Below are positions 1-12,770 of a stretch of 64,000 nucleotides of DNA, piece after piece. Each line of letters starts with the position of its first letter. Positions within the stretch are counted from its first letter, which is position 1. The notes under the pieces are model-generated. The model did not search any database and had not been told where the DNA came from. It worked only from the letters and a program-made list of their open reading frames with translations. The DNA comes from Gymnorhina tibicen (Eukaryota; Chordata; Aves; Passeriformes; Artamidae). The position numbers and the translations under genes are program-made. Where the stretch lies: NCBI GenBank assembly GCA_013399875.1, contig VXAZ01009501.1:1-64000 (forward strand), written 5' to 3'.

Positions 1-2569
1 CTTTAAGTGACCTTAAAACACTCGTTCGTGACAACCTGTAAAGAGCTGGTACGGGAGTGGCTTTGGGTGTGCTCCCCACTGGTATCCATGGTCTGAGTTT
101 TGCAATCAAAGATGATTACCAGAAGCTGATGGGCCTGTAGGTGGCCTGAAATAAGCTGGACTCCACAGTTCTGTGTCATCAGTGGTGCAGACACGCCAAA
201 CCTCCCAATACCCACTCTCACGTGCATGTACACACACACACACACTCACTCTTAAAACACTTTCAATCTCATTTTGTCTCAGTGGCTGTCTCTTACTCTG
301 GAAGACCTCTGCAGATGTCCTATGCCAAACACAGAGTCATCTCTGACTTCAGGATATAGCAAGTGTGAAAAATAACTGGTTGTGGCACAAAATGTGTCAT
401 GTGTGGAGCGTGCAAACAGCGTCCTATCTGGAACTGATGAAATGCCCATTTCCCCCATCCAAGAGTCTCCTTTCCAGAACAAATCTGAACGAGATACAGT
501 CACATTTGGGCAAGTGCAGTGAAGTCTCAGAGGTGATTGAGACAGACAAATGGATATTACGTGCCAAGTTAAACTTGCGCTGTGTATATCAGCAAATTGC
601 TGATATAGCATTACTAATGGCTTTATTAATCATTTATTGCCGGTCTCTAAATGAATGAAAAATTATTCTAAGACTTGGAGAATACTTTTATTATTTTAAT
701 TAGCTTGCTCCAAAAACATTAAAGTAATTTTCATAGCTGGTGTACGCTGTCATAGTACTGCAGATACTAGTTAATTCTCATTGTTCCCGTTCACCAACCA
801 CACAAGCAAAGGACGCTGGTTTTCCTGTAGAAGAAAAGGCATAAGGTTCTAGAAGGAAGGTCCTAATATGATATTGAGTCAAGTCAGTACCATGTTATCT
901 GGTGGGGTTGTTTTCACTCTGAGCAGCAATAACTGGCTATGACATTGTGTCGTATTAGCTTTTCATTTACGTAAAAGGGACCAGCTGTTGGTTTATTTCT
1001 CTGAAGGAGCCCATAATGGAATTGCTGAAATATTTAAGACATAAATGCACAAAATGCTATTTCAAGCCTTAATATTGATGCATGTCTGCCGCTGAAAATT
1101 CCAAGATGTTTCCCAAATGAAAAGTGGGATGAAGATTTGTCAGGCTTGTGAAAACAATTTTTGGAACAGCTCCATTTTTGTTTAGATTTCTGTTCCAGTG
1201 ACAGATATTGAAGGGACCCTTATTTTTAATAGTAATGCTGGCTCTAGTCCATTTCTTGCTAACCATGAAATTCACTCCATCTCAGCTGTAAATTCCATGA
1301 CTGCTATAAGTTACTAGTATTTCTCAGAGTCACTAATCACTTAAATGCCATGCTGCTCTTCCCTGTGCTTTTCATATTAAAATAGGAGTAAAGTAAGCTG
1401 GAAATAAACAAACCAGTCTCCCGTTATTAAAAAGACTGTGCAGCAAATAAGAATGTTAAATCAGTGAGAAACCTCATTTCTCAAAATGCAATATGTGCAA
1501 CTCATGCCTGTGATAGAGCCATTTATTGTTCAAACTCCCTTTCATTGAGGGAAAATCGCATTATATGGCAATCTGTGTGCCATCAGAATACATTGCTGTG
1601 AGTAATGGCATGTGTATCACTATGTGTATTGTGCCATCAGGGTTTTGGGTCACTCTGTACTATTCTACCCCCTCCTGATGAAAAAAAACCCTTGATAAAA
1701 TATGCCAGTGGGCCAGATTGAATTGTGTTCTGCATGTGACCCCCGAAGGAAAGAAGGTCATGTGGCTGTTCAAGCCTCATTTCTGCACCTTTTAATGAGA
1801 TTCTGAAAGGGCTGGGGAGGAGGGAAAGACCATTTGTCACTTTGGAAACAAAGGAAGAGGCAGCAGAAACAGAATCTGAATGCAAATGAGACATTTTCCC
1901 ACTTGGGACAAGCTGATTTCCATATTAACTATTTTTTCTGTATTTGTCCAAATACATTTCTTTTGTTATTTGGTATTCAGAGCCAAATGGTGATAAGTCA
2001 CATTTACACGTTTTCCAAGGAAATACTGAGGATGAACCTACACAGCTTAATTATGTTGCTCTGCATTTTGACAGTCATATCTTTAAACAAAACTGAAATC
2101 TGTCAGACCTGATGACCTGTGCTCAGTGTGTGCTTTGTCTCTTACTCTGCCATCACACAGTGGAGAAAGGCAGACAAGGTGAGAAGAAAATAAGTATTTA
2201 TTTAAATCCTTGTTATGTCACTGAAATTAGGCAGAGGACTATTCTGGGATGTAGATAATACACATTATTCACATAAAGAACTTAGAGAATAACAAAATCT
2301 AAGCATGTAGATTCGGTTTCAGATCCTTTTAAAAGTGCAACTTTCTGAACTGTTCTGAGGAATTTCTGAGCATTGCTGGTGGTGTCTGGTCTCTCCTTGG
2401 CTGATTCCACAGAAATCTGGGGAAAAGACTAAGGGGGGGGATGTTACCCATATGTATAAATACCTGGTGGGAGGGAATAAAGAAGTTCCTGTCAGACTCT
2501 GTGGTGAAGGGTAGGAGCCAACAAGCACAAAACAAAGAAAATCCATTTAAACAGAGAGGGAAGCGTGTT
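1..2569. other. Intergenic stretch, no gene seen
   Basis: I see no coding exon or RNA gene here. A short (CA)n run lies near 229-246. Open frames are short (under 110 codons), overlap on both strands and resemble no family I know. The sequence is AT-rich, as expected for avian intergenic DNA. Confidence 0.5.
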
Positions 2570-2765
2570 TTACTAGGAAAGTGGTTAAATACTAGAACAG
2601 TGCCAGAGAGTTTGTGGAGCCTCCATCCTTGGAGGCATTCAAGCCGTGACTGGTTGTGGTCCTGGGTAACCTGCTTTGGCCAGCCAGTGTCTGCACAGGA
2701 CTTTGGACTCGATGACCTCCAGAGGTGCCTTCCAGCAACTGCAATTTTGTGTGATTCTCTGTTCA
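2570..2765 (+). repeat. CR1 LINE 3' fragment
   Basis: The text runs through phrases typical of avian CR1 3' ends: a 'catccttggaggcattcaa' stretch, 'gtcctgggtaacctg', 'ggactcgatgacctccagag' and a terminal 'gtgattctctg'. It is 5'-truncated and carries no usable open frame. CR1 is the main avian non-LTR retrotransposon and usually survives as such tails. Its age is moderate, since many positions differ from the typical tail. Confidence 0.8.
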
Positions 2766-5501
2766 ATTCAAGCGCCATGTTTTTCATTCAACTCTTTCGG
2801 CGCCATGTCTTGAGCACAATCTTCTGGCAAGGAACCCCTTGCCAGTCAAGGGCATCATTTTTCCATCACTTTCCCATTCCCTGCTTGGTGTAGTGCTCTC
2901 CAAGTGCCTAGCAAGCCTCAGCCACGAGAGAGCCATCCGAACAGGACCTTTGTTTGCCTGATGTACCGGGATCTACACAGTGTATGCTGATTTCTTCATC
3001 CCTTGTTAGAATCTGTTTTCTTTTTATCCCAGTTTTAAGTCTGGCCTTTGCCCTCCAAAACAGGTGTTGGAGGGATCAGACATCATCAGAGTGTCCATGG
3101 CATTCAGCAGTGTGACCCAGACCTCTCCTGTCCTCAGAAATGAGAGGTGGAGCTAGCAGAGATAAGATTAATGTTTGGCACTTGGATTACACCTTCCCTG
3201 CTGTTAGTTCTTCTGAATCCCCTCAACACAGAGGTTGTGTAGTCCTTCACAACCCTCCCCCTCTCCCCTGGCACCTTCTTCACTTACTGTTGTCAGCTTT
3301 TTCCAGTCAGAAATGATAAGGAGTTATAGAACTATATGAACAGACAGATTGTCTTCTCAGTCATGCAAATATTGACACTGTTTTCATTCCCCTTCAGCCT
3401 CTAGATCTGTGGATTTGTCCTTATCCTTAGCAATTAAAACATCTTTCCTGAGGCAAACAAAAGGAAAATAATACAATAATAAAATGAGAGTGCTTGCATC
3501 TGCCTGATGTTATCTTGACACCAGATGATGACAGATACATTAAACAATAAAAGACCTTCATTGAAATACAGACTTGGAGGGGAGGAGGCAATTCAAAGGA
3601 GAAAAAAAAAAACTCTCTGCTCACTGTGGTTTGATAATAATTATAACAAAATTAATTACTCACCCTTCACAGGAGCTGAGCAATTATACCACTTAGATCT
3701 TCCAAGTCCTGTATGTTTATTTATTGCTAAATTAATTAAATACAGATGGTTTATGACTTTGTTACCTTGGTGCAGTCACAGTAAAAAAAAATCCTACTGG
3801 CACACAAATGAAACACCTGGAAATTTCAGATGTGACTGTTGTGGTGTTCACCACTAACCATCATTATCCTCTGTTCTATGTGGAGGACACACTTCAGGCT
3901 AACAGTGGGGGAAAACATCGTCTGTCTTCTTCTTACTCAGTGCTATAAATACTTTCAAAGCATCAGTGTGGTAAAGCAGCCTGAGATAACTCCAGTGCTG
4001 CAATGGTTTCTGGCACTAACTCTCTGTGTGGGGCTAAATTGTGACATTATGAGAAATACTGCAGGAGCTACATGAGTGTGGCACCACCAAAAGAGATGAG
4101 TGTTGATTGTGCTGGATGCACAGCAACATTGCACAAGGAGATTCCGGTATGAATAAACCCAGGGCTGAAGCTGCCAAGTTTTCCAGGTGGTATTGGCAGC
4201 TTAATCTGTAATGAGTTAGACAAGACATTGAGAAGGCATGATAGACAGCAGCAGGCATCGAAATCTCAGAGGTAAGCTGCAGTCTGCTTGGTTTTCAGAG
4301 AAGGGTGACACCCACAGACGTTAAAAAGGAAAGCAGCCACTGCAAACACGAATGGGTTCTACGAGCCATTAATATCCTCCTTTTCCCACGCTGCAAAATT
4401 ATCTCTGCAACTGAAATACTGCAAAACTGTCTGAAAAAAGACAAGGAGGCTGATCAATTCCTGCCTGACAGTTTCCCTCGGTCAATTTTCCTTTTAATTA
4501 CGAACAGCTATACCTCCTGTGTTTCATCTCCTCCCTGTGTATTCATAAAGTATCTTTCATAAAATTAATAGGAAATTGCAGCAGTCTGACATTTCAAAAG
4601 ATGCTGTCTCCACCATCCCGAGAAAGGCTGTTTAATAGATTTCTCTCAGAAACCATTGATCAGGAGGCGATTTTTGCTGAGGCAGCACCTCTGTTTCATA
4701 AAAATGGAGCAAGCCCTTCTGGGTCTCTTAAAAGCAAGTATGCTCAGCCAGGTTTTAATTACCTCTGATAAGCTCTTTAGCAAACTGCAAGGTTTTTTAA
4801 ATCTCTATCTGAGGGACTCAGAAGATTATGTTCTTTTCTAGTAACAGGTATTAGTGCGCAGTTAGGGGAGAGCAGTGCTTTTCTATTTTCAATTTTCGGA
4901 CTATTGCCATAATTACAAAAGCTCAGGTAAGCTGTAACAGACATTCACAGTGCTCTCAAGAAAGCAGAGAAAATGAAAAAGTGAAATCTGCCCTTCTGCC
5001 TTCCGCTGTTAGGGTAGACAGCCACATAGGGTGATATTTGCTAGAGAGTTTCCAACTCTCAGGTCTTCCAGTCCGTACAAACAGGTACTCACATATCTCT
5101 GTGGCTGATGTCAGTGGATTTTTAGGTGCATTAGTGCCCAATATTTTTATCAATGTGCAAGTATTTTGCATGCAGCAAGTCTGCAGAAGCTGAATGTGAG
5201 GCCCTCAAAAGCTCAGAAATGTCTGGCTTAGGGTTGCCCCATTAGCAACTGCAGTTCAGCTCTGATAACCACGGCTCATGGGCAGTCCCTGGGGGTAATT
5301 TTACCCAGACACAGGTACAGCAGAAAGGATTGGGCCTCAGACACTTTCCCTTCCTCACCTGGCCCTGTTATCCTGCCATCCTCCAACAAGGGCATAGTGT
5401 AAGTGCAGGAATGGAGTGTCCATCCCAGGTGGGGTTTTGGTAGAATCACGACATGGAATCTACCCTCTCAAGTCAAGCCTGTAAATATGTTGTCTTTATA
5501 G
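2766..5501. other. Intergenic stretch, no gene seen
   Basis: No exon with convincing splice sites and protein similarity is visible. The sequence is AT-rich, with short unrelated open frames on both strands. Confidence 0.45.
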
Positions 5502-5642
5502 CATCACAGAATCACAGAATCATTTAGGCAGGAAAAGACCCTTAAGATCATCGAGTCCAACTCAATGTTAACCCAGCACTCCCAAGCCTGCCATTAAACC
5601 ATGTCTGTAAATGCTACAACTACACGTCTTTTAAAGACCTCC
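5502..5642 (-). repeat. CR1 LINE 3' fragment (antisense)
   Basis: It begins with the reverse complement of the CR1 tail ('atcacagaatcacagaatca'). It continues with 'agatcatcgagtccaactc' and the 'ccatgtctgtaaatgc...acacgtcttttaaa' block that is characteristic of one CR1 subfamily. A sister fragment of the same subfamily lies at 36314-36440. Confidence 0.85.
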
Positions 5643-8600
5643 AGATTTTTTTACTCAACCTCCTAAAGCCTTGATTTGTCTCTGTGACACTGCCAGAGTT
5701 CCTTATATCCCTTCAAAATTTACTGTCACCCCTGGACTCCAAAGGCAATCCTTCAATGACTGATTTGTTTGCCTCTTGAATAAGGTACCACTCTTCTGTC
5801 AGATGTCATAAGCTTTTCATCCCTTTGTGTTTTTACTGTCCATCTTTCTGCTGTCTTTTGTCTAGATTCCTAGATTTTTCTACTGGCAGGTTTATATTCA
5901 CACAGACAGATGTATCTTATTCTGTTCTCTGAGGACAGAAAAGCCACTAGCCCATGTCTGTGTGTGTCATGCATCAATACCTGAGTGCATATAGACTTCC
6001 AGATGCCAAATCCTTCAAAGCCTGTAATTTTCTACTGGCAATAAAGCACATCTTTAACTTCTGTTTCATGTTTCATGTCCAGACTTCCTGAATTGTTTTC
6101 GTGATTAATATGGCTTAATTTTTCAACTACTTAATTTTCTCACACACTTTTACCTAGAGTTTAATTTTCTTCCTACATACTAGTAAAAATATCAGAAAAT
6201 AATTGTATTTATAAAATAACTTACATTGAGCTATCTTCTTTGGGTGTCTATCTAAGAGAAGGCAAGAGTTTGTTCAGAAGAAACTTTTTTTTGTCATTTA
6301 ATATGTTGGTTTCTGAGTCTGCTAAAGACACACAACACAATTAACACCCTTCAGTGCCATTAAGCCCCTGAGAATACTGCCAAAAGTCATCATTTTGTCT
6401 CCAAAAGGCATTCAAGAGTGATGGTTTCTGGGGAGGAAATCGTTAAAACAGTGAGTCAGAATGTGTATTTGTTTATTGCTTCTATTTCTCTAGTTCTCTT
6501 CCAGCTTTGTCCAGCATAAATTTCTCCAGAGGCTGCCACAAGTTGTTATTGTAAATACACTTTTAGTGACACTGACTCCACCTGCAGGAGCAGCTAATGT
6601 GAGTGGACAATAGTCATGTAAAAAAGAGCAACAATTATGAATTCATTATCCTTTTACAGTCACGTACACAGTGAATTTGCTGTGATAATGTACAATAAAA
6701 ATTGATGTTACATCAGCTTTCTGGATCATCCAAGAAGAAATGGATCCTTCCCTTAGAAAAAGAAATCACAGTCTTCTTGAACAGACTATTTACCACTTCC
6801 AGCAAAAGCTTGAATTCACTGAAAGTTTTGCGCTACATTTTTCACATTTTGGCCCCTTTTGGAATCTAAAACCTATCTATCTTTTCCATCTATTGATGTA
6901 TGAGAAATTACCATGTCCTAAAAAGAAGTTTAAGCAATACCTGTCCTGAACATATTTACTTGTTTTCTGCCAACAGCTGCAGACAGATCCCTTCAGATCA
7001 CTTGAAAAGAAAGAATATAATTTTTGCAAAAATTAAAGAGTTCCTCCTTTCTGTTGTCTTAACCTCAGAACATATATAACATCATCTGTACCTACCTGTA
7101 AGATGGTCTGAACAGGCAACAATATGGAAATCAAAAGAACTGTGGATAGGCAGGCAGAAAGAACTCACTGCTGAGTTTCACAGCTGCATACCTAGCAGGA
7201 AGGAAAGTATTTATATTTTTTTATACTCTTTGGGCATTATTTTACCTCTCCTGTGGGTGCATTAAGACCTTGGAATCAGAAACTACTTGAGTAAAAGTGC
7301 AACCATCCATTTACTAAGATGAGATGCTGTTTGATTTTGTACTCATGTGCTGTCTTACATTAGGGATTTTTGTTCGGAACTGGTGGACGTATCAAATTAC
7401 TAATAATATGAAATTAAAAATATTCACTCCAAGGCCTGAATACTGGATAAAAGACAACCTGAAAATATATCTCTATAACTGACTAGAACAAGACTCAGAA
7501 AATTTTTAAAAGAAATAGTATTTTGTTTAGGTTTTCCTAAAGCCTTTTTTTAATGCACCATACTAAAATCATCTGTACCAAGCAATTACAGATGCAGCTT
7601 CTGAAGTAATCCAGTTGACACAAGTAAAACAAGCACAGATTTTATTCTATGGACACTCGGGTAATGAAGAGAAGTGCCAGCTTTAAATGCACTCAGAGCA
7701 CTCTGGTGATTATTTTCATGCAGGCTTTAAAAGCCAGGCTGCATAACCTGTAGGTTTCACTGGTAGGTGACAGTGGATTCCAAGGAGGAAATTGTTTTCA
7801 GAACCACAACTGGTGGTTTCTGAATAGAAGCTGCCTTCAGAATAAAAGATATAATTTTTATATTGGAGAATATTTTCTCAAAAAAGATGCCACAGGCACC
7901 AAATTCCCATGGGAATCACAGTTGATTATCCATCACCTGACTGTGCCAAAAGTGTGCTTTCCATACTCAGAAACTGCAGGACAGGAGGCAGCACAGAGCG
8001 TGACTTCAGGCCCTGGTGCTTGCTAATATCACCCATCAGCTGTGTCCTCAGCAGCCTTGAGCTGTGAGACATCTCTTGGTACAAGCAGCATATCCAGGCA
8101 CAGTCCTGGGCTCACCTGGCAGCCAGAGCACAAAGAATAATATATATATATATATATATAACAANTACATATCCACACAGTCAGTATTTTCTCCAGAAGA
8201 AGGATGTTTCTCAGCTATACATCAGTTTTAGAAAGATGCTGAACTTTGAACCCATAAAGCAAAACAAACCCCAAAGCTCAGTGTGATATAAATTATTCCC
8301 CCTGGTTTTACATGAGGATGACAAGTTTTATTACCACAGTTCTAGGAATCTCACCACCATCAGATGAGGGCCTGTACTTAGGACAGTGGTACCTTGGTCA
8401 AAAAATTGTAGTGTAATCACATAGTAATGAAAGGCTTATGGAAATAGCGTATTTCTTCTGAAAATGAATGATTGAAATATAGACCAATTTTTTTTTTTTT
8501 AATTTGGGGATAGAACCATTTTCTATTTGGAGAGGCCTGGTCAAAACACATCTGGGTGGCCCTGCCTCAGTTTTCCTTTATCTGCTTTCCTTATTGAATC

Positions 8601-11149
8601 ACATTTGGTTTTCTGATTTATTGACTTTCCTTCTTGCTTGGTCTAATGATAGCATATTATTTATCTAAACAGACTCACTTCTGTGTCTCTATTGGAGTAC
8701 GTTGTAAAGAAAGAGAGCTAGAAATCATCTGTCCTCTCTCCCACTAGCCTTTTATGTCAAGTTGTAAGTTCTTCCAACTCCTGCTGTGTCTGTCTCTCGC
8801 TTTCCCAGCGCCATTCATTCTCTTATTCCGGTTTCCCTACTTACAAAATCATTTAAGACAAAACCAGTTGAAATTTACATTACTGAGACACAAGAGTGAG
8901 TGGCAGGGAAGGTGATTTGACCCAAAACACAGTGCTAATTGTGTACAGCACCTTCACTTTGGGGGAGGCTGTGAGATGGGAGTGGGTGGAGTATCTCCCA
9001 TGTGTCAGGGTGTGTGCACCTGACACTGTGCCTGTTTCTTAGGGAGCCTCACACTAGCCAGAGAGGACTCCCCCCGAATTTAGTGGCCATGCCAATTTCT
9101 CTTAGACACTTAGCCCATTCTTCTTCTCTGTCTTCCCTGAAGGCAGTAGGCATTTGAAGTGATCAAGGAATACAGAAACACCCCCAAAACACAAGCTCCC
9201 CAAGGATATCCCAGGGCTTGATTAACTATTTTTACTTTTATTATCAGAATTATCATTTCAAACTATCTGTGATATACTTTTTGCAATGCTTAACAATAAC
9301 TCATTTGGACACTGAGAGTATTGAGGGTGTTACACTGAAGAAATTAAGGTGCTGAAATAGCAAAATTACAGAGGCTTCTTAATCATTTGGGCTAACATCC
9401 CAAAAAATGGGTCATATGTGAAAAACAAGCGCAAGAACATCCTTCCTTTTACCCAACCATGACAGTAACTCCTAAACTCTAGCTGTGTCAGTAATGTCAA
9501 GGAATTTAAAATCAGTGTATGGAAACTGTAGCTAAATAATTTTTAATGTATTTATTACTCCTGAGATACTCAAGATTCTCCTACTGTAACCTGGAGAATA
9601 TCGCCACTCTCACAAGATACAAAATGCTCTTTTGTATTTCCTTATGTGTCCATTCAAGGAAGAAGCAAAGAATGTTCTGCAATACTTTTTTTGAGTCAAA
9701 TTATAACAGTTGTTTTGAAAAGAGATGGATGGCTGCACGCTGAGCAGTGATTGCTTGCTTACCTTTTATGTTTTTGTGGAATCAATGAACACTGGACTTC
9801 TCAGGCATTCAAATGACATGGGGAAAGTCCTTTAGTGCATGCAAGTCCTTAAAATGACCTCAACTTTAATCACAGAGTCTCTCACAATACCACACCTCTC
9901 TTTTCAGCATTTATGTTTGAAATGTCAAGGTAGAGGTTTTTCAGTGTTAAGCTTTCCAGATTTCGCTTCATTTGCTTCCTTTTATTGGAGACACAAGGAC
10001 TTTTATAAGGACGCAAAATCCTTGAGCTTCCTTGAAAAACCAGGAGCTGTCAGATTTTCAGCATCCTCTTTGAGTTATGACAGCACTGAAGCAGCAATTG
10101 ACAAATCCCTTGACATGCAAGGTCTAGTGATTTCCATCAAAGAGATGTAGCACTCAGACATAGCTCCAATCAGTTTGTTCTTGGTTGACTGGTTTTCATT
10201 TGTTTCTGGAGGACCTTGCTGATTTTTAGGCTTTTGTTTTTAAAGTATATTTTTGTGCATTTTGGACACTATTACCTTGATTAGAAAGAACAGATTGAAG
10301 TACCAAGATGCACCCATTGCAGCTTGAAAAGCTAGCAAGCAAAAACTCAGTGTTTCAGTGAACTTGTTAAGTGGTTTATGCTCCTCTCTCTTATTTACAG
10401 GTGGGGTCAAAGTGGAGTAAGAGAGGTTGAAAAGGCTGAAAGCAGATAAAAAATGGCACCCTAGTGATGTTCAGGAGCCTTCCTAAATTTTGTCTGCCTT
10501 GCTTGAGCTTCCCTGCAAGCATTGCATGGAAGTGAGGGATGGGCTTCAGAGAAGAGGGAGAATTTCGCTGCAGAGCCTGATAAAACTCCGCAAAAAGTTG
10601 AGCAGACACAAGGATGTTAACATGCTAATGTGGCCACAAGTCTCTGGTTCCCCAGTGATAAGAGGTATTTGTGGTTTAGACAGGAGAGAGGTTGGACAAA
10701 CTGGGGAGGCTGAGGGGAGGTCACCCTGATGGCAGGACTGGATCACGCTTGCTTCGAGGATGGACTAACTTCTTTTGGGGGGTACCTGTGTTTGGTTTCC
10801 TTCTTTTTTTTTTATTCTTTTTTCCTTTTTTAAAAAATTGTTTTATTTGGTGCTTTTTTGTTTTGCTTTTGGTTTTGTTTTGGGGTTTTTGTTTGGGTTT
10901 TTCATACATACCTCATTTTATTTGAAAGATCATGAAAAGCACGTCCTCCCAAAAAATGGAGCTCTCCTACCCAGAGATGGAAAATCCCTGGATGGTCCAG
11001 AAGACAGCGTGGGTTGATGGCACTGCAGTTTCTACACGTGTGCAACCTGGGGTCAAAAAACAGCAAAACCCAACCCACCCAGCCACCACTGCATCTTCTC
11101 TCGAGCTACTGCTGAGAGGACTGAGCCTGGAACATGACACTTCCCTACC
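5643..11149. other. Long AT-rich intergenic stretch
   Basis: No gene is recognised. It contains a (TA)n dinucleotide run at 8139-8160 followed by a single ambiguous base (N) at 8165, a T-run near 8490-8501, and a T/G-rich tract at 10800-10905 made of homopolymer T and GTTTT repeats. None of the short open frames has recognisable similarity. Confidence 0.5.
8139..8160. repeat. (TA)n microsatellite
   Basis: About eleven uninterrupted TA units, with an unresolved base five positions downstream. This suggests a sequencing or assembly difficulty at the repeat. Confidence 0.9.
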
Positions 11150-12770
11150 AAAGCCTTCCTGGTAGTGTAACTGTGGGGCCTTAGAAGAACTTGAGGGGAC
11201 AGGGTATAGGCAAAGAGGTGACATTTGAGCACAGACCTCTGCTCCACATCTTCTTCTTCCCAGCTTCAGCCTCCCTGTCTCTTCCACTCTGCTGGCATTT
11301 CCCCTTGTCTTCTCTCACTCCACCTTTGTCCTGAAGTAGAGATGTACTAAATATTGGAAGCATCCTTCCACCCCTGCTCAAAGAAAGCATTTTGGTAGAA
11401 AAATTGTCCATGCAGTACTTCACAAACTGATCATCATCTGGGGGAAGTGGAGAGGGAGGTGCTGACCTCTTCTCCCCGGGATTCATGACAGGACACATGG
11501 AAATGACTCAGAGCTGTGTCAGGGGAGTTCAGACTTGACAGGAGGAAGCATTTCTTTACCAAGAGGGAGGCCAAACACTGGAACAGGGTTCCTTGAGAGG
11601 TGTCCGATGCCCCAAGCCTGTCAGTGCTCCAGAGGCATTTGGACAATGTCTTTAATGTGGCTTTAACTTTGGGTCATCCCTGAAAGGGTCAGGGAGTTGG
11701 AATTGATGATGGTCGTAGGTCCCTCTCAAATGAAATATTCTATTCTATTCAGTCTAGTGTCTAGTCTCTAATCTCTAATCTCTTTTCTCTATTCTAATTT
11801 AACAACAAACAATTTGCATGGAGATGCTCAGGTCATTTTTCTTCCCCAGGCCCCACCCTGTAGCAATTGACATCAAGAGTTAGTGTTTCACCTGGCTGTA
11901 CCTTTGCCTTCTGGATAAAGTCGGGTTGAGTACAAACAGGGTAAGTGACAAACAAGCATGACTTGGCCGCTGTGATGGTAAGCAGAAATCACCCAGACAA
12001 CGACAAATTTGTTCTCACATCACCTCCCTGTGCCTTTGCTTCCCCCTTTCTCACTGCAGCCTGTGGGAGCACAGGTGTTCCTTTACAGCCCTGCTACAGC
12101 AGGGGTTTGGCAGAGCCTTTGAGGTGTTTTTAGAATAGATGTGGCCAAAGGGAGCCTTGAACGCCAGGACAAGCAGTAACTAACTGGCTTATTTTTCTGC
12201 GACCATGAGATTTCCCCTATGGGATCTCTATGGGAATGAAGTACAGGCTGATGGTGTCCCAAACTCAAGGGAATATGGTGGCTGATTATTGTCTAAAGTG
12301 TTGCAAAGTCTTTGGGAATAAAAAATTAAATAAATCAGACCAGAAGAAGTCTCTTCCCTGCTTGCCTAAGGTGAGTAATTTGAATAGAAGTGAGAAAAAC
12401 ATCATTTTTCCCATTATCAGCTCCACACAAGGTGGATAATGGGTTTATTCTGGGCATATGCTGGGGCTTTTAATAAAAATTCTCCCAAATAACTGTCTCA
12501 GGCTGCTATTCAACTGCAAGAAATACTTATGATCATCCTCATTATTATTATTATTATACCACCAGCATTACGATCACAATTATCCGTCAAAACATCCGAT
12601 AGCTCAATTGTAGAAGATCCCAAAGGACACGACGGAAAGAGAAATCCAATTTCCAATTATCCTGTTGAAGCTGAAATGCTCTCATTATGATCAGGCCTGT
12701 TCTACGACATCTGAGAGACGGAACCCTTGTGAGAGATGCTGTCAGATAAACACTGGTACAGCGCTTGGGG
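11150..12770 (-). repeat. Arm 1 of a large inverted duplication
   Basis: Read on the minus strand, this block repeats the + strand sequence of 24115-25430. Parts 12259-12770 and 11150-11846 align to the other arm with only scattered differences; in one 130-base comparison by eye near 12590-12720 I count a single mismatch. Between them, about 11847-12258 (around 410 bases) is present only here. The block includes a CR1 tail at 11465-11757. Similar short open frames appear in both arms but look like passengers rather than genes. A recent inverted segmental duplication is the simplest reading; a low-copy interspersed repeat is the alternative. Confidence 0.8.
11465..11757 (+). repeat. CR1 LINE 3' fragment inside duplication arm 1
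   Basis: It shows the CR1 subfamily signature 'attcatgacaggacacatgg', 'gatgccccaagcctgtcagt', 'ggcatttggacaatgtc' and an ATTCT-repeat tail. The same fragment lies in opposite orientation in arm 2 at about 24845-25120, so it predates the duplication. Its ATTCT tail has decayed here to a TCTAATC-like tract (11745-11800). Confidence 0.85.

Noticed and set aside
11181..11498. 105-codon frame repeated nearly identically at 25084-25401, tempting as a duplicated gene
   Set aside because: Similarity covers the entire duplicated block including clear non-coding and CR1 sequence, so the shared frame is a by-product of the recent duplication.
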